Shown here: in pieces, positions 1 to 5,503 of the stretch
Position numbering within the stretch: the stretch's first letter is position 1
Layout of the letters: each line of letters opens with the position of its first letter
Source of the DNA: Cellulomonas fimi
GTDB lineage: Bacteria > Actinomycetota > Actinomycetes > Actinomycetales > Cellulomonadaceae
Reading direction: 5' to 3'
Assembly: GCF_012952065.1 (NCBI RefSeq)
Contig: NZ_JABCJJ010000001.1
Coordinates: 247,430 to 311,429, forward strand
Length of the DNA stretch: 64,000 nt
Notes under the pieces: generated by a model
Seen by the model: only the letters and a program-made list of their open reading frames with translations
The model's database searches: none
What the model was told of the DNA's origin: nothing
Position numbers and translations under genes: made by a program

Positions 1-2
1 TC

Positions 3-815
3 ATGAGTGATGGTCTTCAGAAAGCAGGTCCGGACGTGTCGCAGGAGTCGCAGGAGCAGCCCCTCGCCGAGGTGGAGCTCGAGGACACCCTGGCGTCGGT
101 CGAGGCGGTCGAGGCGGGAGACGTCGACGCGGCGCCCGAGGACGACGACGCGGCCGCCGAGCCCGCTGGTGCCGAGACCGCTGTCGACGAGCCCGCTGTC
201 GACGAGGCCCCCGAGGAGGTCGACCCGGTCGACGAGTTCAAGAAGGAGCTTCGGCGCCTTCCCGGCGACTGGTACGTCATCCACTCCTACGCGGGTTACG
301 AGAACCGCGTGAAGGCCAACCTGGAGAACCGCATCCAGAGCCTCAACATGGAGGACTTCATCTTCCAGGTCGAGGTGCCCATGGAAGAGGTCACCGAGAT
401 CAAGAACGCGCAGCGCAAGGTCGTGCGCCGCGTCCGGATCCCCGGCTACGTCCTCGTCCGCATGGACCTGACCGACGAGTCGTGGGGCGCCGTCCGCCAC
501 ACGCCGGGCGTCACGGGCTTCGTGGGCCACACCCACCAGCCGGTGCCGCTGACGCTCGACGAGGTGTTCTCGATGCTGGCCCCGACGCTGGCTCCCAAGA
601 CGCAGGCCGCCGCCGCTGCGGGCAAGGCCGCGAGCGAGATCAAGGTCGACTTCACGGTCGGCGAGTCCGTCACGGTCACGGACGGTCCGTTCGACACGCT
701 GCCCGCCACGATCTCGGAGATCAACGCCGAGGGCCAGAAGCTCAAGGTGCTCGTCTCCATCTTCGGCCGGGAGACCCCGGTCGAGCTGTCGTTCGGCCAG
801 GTCGCCAAGATCTGA
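3..815 (+). CDS. nusG: Transcription elongation/antitermination factor NusG
   Basis: NusG (Spt5 homologue) binds RNA polymerase and links it to Rho and to the leading ribosome. The NGN domain starts near residue 88 ([13 protein letters not shown]) and runs to about residue 190. The KOW domain fills roughly residues 216-270. The first ~85 residues are rich in Glu, Asp and Ala and are probably disordered; E. coli NusG (181 aa) has no such extension, though long acidic N-termini are usual in actinobacteria. ATG at 3 is the first start available, so an earlier start before the window edge cannot be excluded. rplK follows after 76 nt, in the usual order. Confidence 0.97.
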   Translation: MSDGLQKAGPDVSQESQEQPLAEVELEDTLASVEAVEAGDVDAAPEDDDAAAEPAGAETAVDEPAVDEAPEEVDPVDEFKKELRRLPGDWYVIHSYAGYENRVKANLENRIQSLNMEDFIFQVEVPMEEVTEIKNAQRKVVRRVRIPGYVLVRMDLTDESWGAVRHTPGVTGFVGHTHQPVPLTLDEVFSMLAPTLAPKTQAAAAAGKAASEIKVDFTVGESVTVTDGPFDTLPATISEINAEGQKLKVLVSIFGRETPVELSFGQVAKI

Positions 816-825
816 CCTGACGCCT

Positions 826-851
826 CCGACGACGTCGCGCGGCGTCGTCGG
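826..851 (+). other. Hairpin in the nusG-rplK gap
   Basis: A 9-bp perfect stem (CCGACGACG at 826-834 with CGTCGTCGG at 843-851) around an 8-nt loop lies 11 nt after the nusG stop. It has no T-run, so it may be a weak terminator, an RNA-processing signal or chance in GC-rich DNA. Confidence 0.35.
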
Positions 852-891
852 CAGTGCCACTCACCGAAGTTCATCGAAGCAAGGACCCGAC

Positions 892-1323
892 ATGCCCCCC
901 AAGAAGAAGGTCTCCGGCCTGATCAAGCTCCAGATCAAGGCTGGGGCCGCCACGCCGGCGCCGCCGATCGGTCCCGCCCTGGGCCAGCACGGCGTCAACA
1001 TCATGGAGTTCTGCAAGGCGTACAACGCCGCGACCGAGTCGCAGCGCGGCAACGTCGTGCCCGTGGAGATCACGGTCTACGAGGACCGCTCCTTCACGTT
1101 CATCACCAAGACGCCGCCGGCCGCCGAGCTCATCAAGAAGGCCGCTGGCGTCGACAAGGGCTCGCCGACGCCGCACACCGTGAAGGTCGCGACCCTGTCG
1201 GCCGACCAGGTGCGCGAGATCGCCTCGACCAAGCTCGAGGACCTCAACGCCAACGACCTCGCGTCGGCGGAGAAGATCATCGCCGGCACGGCGCGCTCGA
1301 TGGGCATCAAGGTCGAGGGGTGA
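892..1323 (+). CDS. rplK: 50S ribosomal protein L11
   Basis: L11 forms the GTPase-associated centre with 23S rRNA helices 43/44 and is part of the thiostrepton binding site. The 143-aa product matches the family length (E. coli 142). The N-terminal domain carries the proline motif [14 protein letters not shown] near residue 23. The C-terminal RNA-binding domain ends SMGIKVEG. The ATG is preceded by AAGGA. Unusually, rplA does not follow closely: 304 nt separate the two genes. Confidence 0.98.
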   Translation: MPPKKKVSGLIKLQIKAGAATPAPPIGPALGQHGVNIMEFCKAYNAATESQRGNVVPVEITVYEDRSFTFITKTPPAAELIKKAAGVDKGSPTPHTVKVATLSADQVREIASTKLEDLNANDLASAEKIIAGTARSMGIKVEG

Positions 1324-1330
1324 AGGAGGC

Positions 1331-1373
1331 GGCTCGCAGGTAGGACGAGCGAAGCGAGTCCTGCCGGAGAGCC
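1331..1373 (+). repeat. REP-like hairpin with symmetric internal loop after rplK
   Basis: Two nested stems begin 7 nt after the rplK stop. The outer arms are GGCTC (1331-1335) and GAGCC (1369-1373). The inner arms are GGTAGGAC (1339-1346) and GTCCTGCC (1358-1365), with one G-T pair. A 3x3 internal loop separates them. The loop carries GAGCGAAGCGA. The shape resembles an intergenic REP/terminator element. No T-run follows. Confidence 0.5.
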
Positions 1374-1627
1374 GGCGACGCGCACCCCGAGCGAAAAGGC
1401 AGCGGGCTGCGGCGACACAACCGCACGAAGTAGCCCGGCCTGCGGCCGGCTGAGACGACACGACCGCACGAAGCACCCCCGCCCCACAAACGGGCCGAGG
1501 CGAGACAACAGCACGACCCGCCCCGCGACATCGGGCACCAAGAAGTACCCCGGCCTGACCCTCGGCGCCGGGAAGTGGCAGGGCCGGCGCAGGCCCGCAC
1601 CACGACTGCCGTAGAAGGAGAGAGCAG
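1374..1627 (+). other. Remainder of the rplK-rplA gap: degenerate direct repeats, no gene
   Basis: No credible gene was seen. It holds imperfect direct repeats: GACACAACCGCACGAAG (1414-1430), GACACGACCGCACGAAG (1457-1473) and a weaker third copy near 1503-1517, spaced about 43-46 bp. The rplA ribosome-binding site (AAGGAGAG, about 1616-1623) lies at the end. L1 is known to repress its own mRNA in other bacteria, but I could not identify an L1 site here. Confidence 0.45.
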
Positions 1628-2350
1628 ATGACCAAGCGCAGCAAGGCGTACCTCGCCGCAGCGGAGAAGATCGAGAAGGACCACCTGTACGCGCCGCTCG
1701 AGGCCGTCCGGTTGGCCAAGACCACGTCGGTCGCCACGTTCGACGCGACCGTCGAGGTCGCCTTCCGCCTCGGGGTCGACCCCCGCAAGGCGGACCAGAT
1801 GGTCCGTGGCACCGTCAACCTGCCGCACGGCACCGGCAAGACCGCTCGGGTCCTGGTCTTCGCCACGGGTGAGCGTGCCGAGCAGGCTCGCGAGGCGGGC
1901 GCGGACATCGTCGGTGGTGACGAGCTCATCGAGCGCGTCGCAGCAGGCTTCACGGACTTCGACTCCGCCGTCGCCACGCCGGACCTCATGGGCAAGGTCG
2001 GGCGTCTCGGGAAGGTGCTGGGCCCGCGCGGGCTCATGCCGAACCCGAAGACCGGCACGGTGACGATGGACGTCGCGAAGGCCGTGAACGAGATCAAGGG
2101 CGGCAAGATCGAGTTCCGCGTCGACAAGCACGCCAACCTCCACTTCATCATCGGGAAGGTCTCCTTCACCGACCTGCAGCTCGTGGAGAACTACGGTGCG
2201 GCGCTCGAGGAGGTGCTGCGGCTCAAGCCGTCGGCGTCCAAGGGCCGCTACATCACCAAGGCGACGATCTCGACGACGAACGGCCCCGGCATCCTCGTGG
2301 ACCAGAACAAGACGCGCCGCCTGACCGAGGAGGAGGACGAGGTCGCCTGA
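1628..2350 (+). CDS. rplA: 50S ribosomal protein L1
   Basis: L1 forms the mobile L1 stalk on 23S rRNA that releases deacylated tRNA from the E site, and in many bacteria it represses its own mRNA. The 240-aa product has the family motifs [11 protein letters not shown] (domain I) and [12 protein letters not shown] (domain II). The ATG follows a strong AAGGAGAG. The gene ends at a hairpin terminator; beyond it the accessory island begins on the opposite strand. Confidence 0.98.
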   Translation: MTKRSKAYLAAAEKIEKDHLYAPLEAVRLAKTTSVATFDATVEVAFRLGVDPRKADQMVRGTVNLPHGTGKTARVLVFATGERAEQAREAGADIVGGDELIERVAAGFTDFDSAVATPDLMGKVGRLGKVLGPRGLMPNPKTGTVTMDVAKAVNEIKGGKIEFRVDKHANLHFIIGKVSFTDLQLVENYGAALEEVLRLKPSASKGRYITKATISTTNGPGILVDQNKTRRLTEEEDEVA

Positions 2351-2377
2351 CCTCGCCTCTCGGCAGCAGAGCAGCAC

Positions 2378-2415
2378 CAGCAGGGCCCGGCGGTCTCGAC
2401 CGCCGGGCCCTGCTG
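2378..2415. terminator. Bidirectional terminator between rplA and the protease gene
   Basis: A perfect 17-bp stem (2378-2394 with 2399-2415) encloses the tetraloop CTCG. It lies 28 nt after the rplA stop and 37 nt after the stop of the convergent protease gene, so it can serve both. It is GC-rich with no long T-run, as is usual for actinobacterial terminators. Confidence 0.75.
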
Positions 2416-2451
2416 CGTCCGTGCCGGCGGCCGGCCGCCGCCCGCGGGCGA

Positions 2452-3972
2452 TCAGGCGCCGCCGTCGAGCTGCTGCAGCGCGAACAGGTACCCCGACCAG
2501 AACGCCGCGCGGAGCGCACCCTCGCCCGACCCGGCCGGCGCGGTCGCCGGTTGCGCGAACGGCTGGGTGAAGGGCTGCGTGAACGGTTGCGTGAACGGCT
2601 GGGTGAACGGTTGCGTGAACGGCTGGGTGAACGGCTGGGTGAAGGGTTGCGTGAACGGCTGCATCACGGGTTGCGTGAACGGCTGGGTGAACGGTTGCGT
2701 GAAGGGCTGAGTGAACGGCTGGGTGAACGGTTGGGTCTCGATCCCGTCGGTGTCGGCACCCTCGCCGTACGCGTCGCCTCCCACCGACTGCGTTGACACC
2801 CGCCGGGACGTCGTCGCGCCGGCTGCGCCCGCCGTCGTCGGCTGCGTCCTGACCCGGTCGGCCGCCTCGCTGCCGGCGGTGCCGCGTCCGCTGCCGCCGC
2901 CACGGCCGGCGGAGCCCGCACGGCCGGCGGAGTTCGCACGGCCGCCGGCACCCGCCCGAGGTGCGACCAGCACGTCGACGTCGAGCGCGTCGAGCACGGC
3001 CCCGATCGGGTTGGCGATGCTGAACTCCCCGTCCTCGTCGCCGGCGCAGAGGAGCCCGACGATCCGCCGCCGGTCGTCCACCACGGCCGAGCCGGAGTCG
3101 CCGCCGTCGGAGAACCAGCCCTCGTCGGGGCTCGAGTCGATGCGGACCTGGTTGTGGAGCACGCGCGTGCCCGCAGCCCCGAAGTCGAGCTCGACGGTGA
3201 GGTCGACCGACCCCACGACCCCGTGCCGCAGGCCGGTCGTCCGTCCGCGCTTGCGCACCTTCTGCCCGAGCACGGCCGGGCCGGAGCCGGCCACCTCACC
3301 GACCTCGTGGATCGCGGGGTAGTACGGCGTCCCCGGATCGAGCAGCACGACGGCGGCGTCGACCTCGTCCGAGAGCTCGGCACGCGCGAGCGTCCCGATC
3401 CGGTCCTCCACGGGATCGCCCTCGTCGCCGCGGGAGGGCTGGAGCTGGACGTCCCCGCGCCGCCACCGGGGGTCGGCGGCGGCGACGTGGTAGTTCGTCA
3501 GCGCGAGGGCGAGCCCCGACAGCCGGTCGGTCACGATCGCGCCGATGGTGCCCGAGAACGTGTAGTACCCGGTCTTCTCCACCTGCGGGGACGTGCGGTG
3601 GACCGGCCGCTCGGGACCCAGGCTGACCCCGCCGACGACGGGCCGGTAGGCCGCACCGTCCACGAGATCCTCGGGCGCGACGAGCTTGACCGCGTCCGCG
3701 AGCAGGCGGATGCGCTTCTCGACGACGTCGGTCGGCACGCCGTCGATCTCGACGGGCACCCGCTCGTCGTCGGCGACGTCCTCGAGCGGCCGCTTGCGCT
3801 GGACGTACACGACGATCGACTCGACGCCGGTCCGCTCACCGCCGCTGACCTTCTCGCCGATGTCGATCCCGACGACACCGGGGCGGCTGATCAGCTCGTT
3901 CTCGACGCGCTGCTTGACGGGGCGGATGCGCGAGCGCTGCTGCCGCTCGTCCGCCGGTCCCTCGGATGTCAT
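2452..3972 (-). CDS. Cytoplasmic trypsin-like serine protease with C-terminal FTQP repeats
   Basis: A 506-aa chymotrypsin/trypsin-fold peptidase. The likely triad is visible: His162 in TNYHVAAA, Asp205 in DEVDAAVVLLD and Ser293 in DGGDSGSAVV. There is no signal peptide or membrane segment, so it should act in the cytoplasm. Residues ~20-95 form an N-terminal domain (PGVVGIDIGEK, SIVVYVQRK). After the protease domain comes a Gly/Ala/Arg/Ser-rich linker (~residues 345-405), then 15 tandem four-residue repeats (mostly FTQP), then a short tail ending LFALQQLDGGA. The ATG at 3972 is chosen because AGGAAAGG lies just upstream and homology-like sequence starts after it; an in-frame start at 4137 adds only low-complexity Arg-rich sequence. 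It is divergent from the sigma/CHAT operon, which suggests a shared function. The substrate is unknown. Confidence 0.85.
   Translation of the reverse strand: MTSEGPADERQQRSRIRPVKQRVENELISRPGVVGIDIGEKVSGGERTGVESIVVYVQRKRPLEDVADDERVPVEIDGVPTDVVEKRIRLLADAVKLVAPEDLVDGAAYRPVVGGVSLGPERPVHRTSPQVEKTGYYTFSGTIGAIVTDRLSGLALALTNYHVAAADPRWRRGDVQLQPSRGDEGDPVEDRIGTLARAELSDEVDAAVVLLDPGTPYYPAIHEVGEVAGSGPAVLGQKVRKRGRTTGLRHGVVGSVDLTVELDFGAAGTRVLHNQVRIDSSPDEGWFSDGGDSGSAVVDDRRRIVGLLCAGDEDGEFSIANPIGAVLDALDVDVLVAPRAGAGGRANSAGRAGSAGRGGGSGRGTAGSEAADRVRTQPTTAGAAGATTSRRVSTQSVGGDAYGEGADTDGIETQPFTQPFTQPFTQPFTQPFTQPVMQPFTQPFTQPFTQPFTQPFTQPFTQPFTQPFTQPFAQPATAPAGSGEGALRAAFWSGYLFALQQLDGGA
2549..2728 (-). repeat. 12-bp tandem repeat x15 (encodes the FTQP tail)
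   Basis: Fifteen 12-bp units run without interruption inside the protease gene. On the coding strand they encode FTQP x5, VMQP, FTQP x8 and FAQP. Units vary at wobble positions (GGTTGCGTGAAC, GGCTGGGTGAAC, GGCTGCGTGAAC on the plus strand), so protein-level conservation exceeds DNA identity. The array should be prone to copy-number change in 12-bp steps that keep the frame. Confidence 0.95.
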
Positions 3973-3998
3973 GGACGACCTTTCCTGTGCTGACGACC

Positions 3999-4061
3999 TG
4001 CCTGGACCTGCCTGGACCCCTGTCTGGCCCCCTGCCTGGAACTTGCCTGGACCCTGCCTCC
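3999..4061. repeat. Helically phased TGCCTGG array upstream of the protease gene
   Basis: Six copies of TGCCTGG or near matches (TGTCTGG, TGCCTCC) start at 3999, 4009, 4021, 4033, 4044 and 4055. The spacings of 10, 12, 12, 11 and 11 bp keep them on roughly one face of the helix. The array lies 27-89 bp upstream of the protease ATG, within the 407-nt divergent intergenic region. It could be a multi-site operator; binding is inferred. Confidence 0.6.
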
Positions 4062-4142
4062 GGACGACCCGCAGGACCACGACTCGCGACCGGCAGGCGA
4101 ACGCCCGCACCGACCGTGCGCAAGGAGCGCCGCGCACGGTCG

Positions 4143-4171
4143 CTGATACATCTCACGGATCCGGGTATCAG
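4143..4171. promoter_or_regulatory. Candidate dyad operator CTGATAC-N15-GTATCAG
   Basis: A perfect 7-bp inverted repeat (4143-4149 and 4165-4171), with half-sites 22 bp apart centre to centre (about two helical turns), lies near the middle of the divergent region. It could control the protease gene, the sigma operon or both. Apart from this dyad, the phased array and the promoter at 4263-4291, I see no gene or other signal in 3973-4379. Confidence 0.5.
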
Positions 4172-4262
4172 GGCAAGGGTCCCGAGCTCCTTGCCTGCGA
4201 TGACCCACCACACGCCCCACGCGACGGCCGCCCCGCCTGGGCGCACGCCGTCCGGATCGTCC

Positions 4263-4291
4263 TTGTCCACGTGTCCTGTTCGTCCTAGCCT
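4263..4291 (+). promoter_or_regulatory. Putative promoter of the sigma-CHAT operon
   Basis: TTGTCC (4263-4268) and TAGCCT (4286-4291) are separated by 17 nt and lie about 90 nt upstream of the sigma-factor ATG. The match is to the housekeeping-type consensus. Whether the encoded sigma factor has its own promoter here cannot be judged. Confidence 0.5.
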
Positions 4292-4379
4292 GACCGGAGA
4301 CGCCCTCTCGCCGATCCGGCGCAGGCGGCTCCGGCCCGGGCGGCCCGCATCCGGGCGGTACCCATCCAGGAGGTTCGCC

Positions 4380-5009
4380 ATGAGCGACGACCAGGCCGGC
4401 CCTGTCGCGAGCGAGACGGCGCACCGCGACCGGTCGCTCGCCGACCAGGCGGCCGACGCCGTCGTCGCGCTCCGTGACGGCGATCGTGAGCCTCTCGCCG
4501 CGCTCGTGGCCGAGCTCACACCGCTGCTCTGGCACACGGTGCGTGCCCAGGGCGTCGCGGCGCACGAGGCGCAGGACGTGGTGCAGGGCGTCTGGATCGC
4601 CCTGCTCCGGGAGGCCGGGAGCATCCGCGACCCCATGGCGACGCTCCAGTGGATGCTCGTGACGGCGCGCCGGTCCGCATGGCGCGCCGTGCAGCGCCGA
4701 CGCTCCGACCTGACGCACACCAGCTCCGACGAGCGCGCGATGGAGCTCGTCGTCACACCGACCGAGGACGCCCCTGACGCGACGGTGCTGCGCGAGGAGC
4801 GCGACCGCGTCCTGTGGGACCACGTCCAGACACTGCCCGAACGATGCCGCGCGCTGCTGCGGCTCGTCGCCATGGTCGACCGGCCGGACTACGCGGTGGT
4901 CTCCCAGTCGCTCGGCATGCCGGTCGGGAGCATCGGCCCGACCCGCGGCCGCTGCCTGGCGAAGCTCCGCGCGGCCCTGGCCGCCGACCCGGCATGGGGT
5001 GCCCGATGA
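4380..5009 (+). CDS. ECF-type RNA polymerase sigma factor
   Basis: A 209-aa sigma-70 family protein with only regions 2 and 4. Region 2 spans roughly residues 35-105 (ALVAELTPLLWHTVRAQG, AHEAQDVVQGVWIALLREAG, WMLVTARRSAW). Region 4 spans roughly residues 145-205 (LPERCRALLRL and the helix-turn-helix MPVGSIGPTRGRCLAKLR). The ATG at 4380 has AGGAGG at 4368-4373. The next gene starts inside its stop codon (ATGA overlap), as in many sigma/anti-sigma pairs, and the CHAT protease gene follows. It probably directs RNA polymerase to a small regulon; the regulon and the activating signal are unknown. Confidence 0.9.
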   Translation: MSDDQAGPVASETAHRDRSLADQAADAVVALRDGDREPLAALVAELTPLLWHTVRAQGVAAHEAQDVVQGVWIALLREAGSIRDPMATLQWMLVTARRSAWRAVQRRRSDLTHTSSDERAMELVVTPTEDAPDATVLREERDRVLWDHVQTLPERCRALLRLVAMVDRPDYAVVSQSLGMPVGSIGPTRGRCLAKLRAALAADPAWGAR

Positions 5010-5500
5010 CCTACGACGACACGACCGGGTCACTCGCGTCCCTGGACGGCACCGACAGCGCCGTGCTGGGCCGCCTCGCCGAGGTGTGGGCCCGCGTCGA
5101 TCCCGTGCCCGCCGACCTGGTCGACCGGATCGGGTTCTCCCTGACGCTCGACGCGCTGCACACCGAGGTCGCCGAGCTCCGTCGTGTGGCCTCCGCTCCC
5201 GCGGGTGTCCGCGCGGACGAGACGAGCATCGAGGCCGAGACGATCACCTTCACGACGGACGTGCTGACGGTGATGATCACCGTCCACGCGGAGGGCGACG
5301 TCGTCCGCCTCGACGGGTGGGTCACTCCCGCGGGCCGGCTGTCCGTCGAGCTCCACCAGGCCGGGACGGTCACCAGCACGGACTCCGACGACGAGGGCCG
5401 GTTCGTGCTCGAGGACCTGGTGCGCGGACCGTCGCGGCTCGTGATGCGCCGGGCGGAGGAGCCGGGTGTGCCCGTCGTGACACCCATGGTCGAGCTGTAG
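5006..5500 (+). CDS. Small uncharacterised protein coupled to the sigma factor
   Basis: 164 aa, not assigned to a family with certainty. Residues ~15-65 look helical (LGRLAEVWARVDPVPADLVD, TLDALHTEVAELRRV). Residues ~80-160 look beta-rich and Ig-like (ETITFTTDVLTVMITVHAEG, EGRFVLEDLVRGPSRLVMRR), similar to carboxypeptidase-regulatory-like folds. There is no membrane segment or zinc motif as in classical anti-sigma factors. The ATG overlaps the sigma stop by 4 nt and the CHAT gene begins 3 nt after its own stop. By position it could be an anti-sigma factor, an adaptor, or the substrate of the CHAT protease; this is inference. Confidence 0.75.
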   Translation: MTYDDTTGSLASLDGTDSAVLGRLAEVWARVDPVPADLVDRIGFSLTLDALHTEVAELRRVASAPAGVRADETSIEAETITFTTDVLTVMITVHAEGDVVRLDGWVTPAGRLSVELHQAGTVTSTDSDDEGRFVLEDLVRGPSRLVMRRAEEPGVPVVTPMVEL

Positions 5501-5503
5501 GCG

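Noticed and set aside
2551..2796. Plus-strand open frame rich in GERLRERL through the tandem repeat
   Set aside because: It is the reverse reading of the FTQP array. The opposite frame holds a complete protease with catalytic triad and a ribosome-binding site.
3973..4137. Longer N-terminus for the trypsin-like protease starting at 4137
   Set aside because: It would translate the phased TGCCTGG array into low-complexity Arg/Gly-rich sequence, while AGGAAAGG supports the ATG at 3972.
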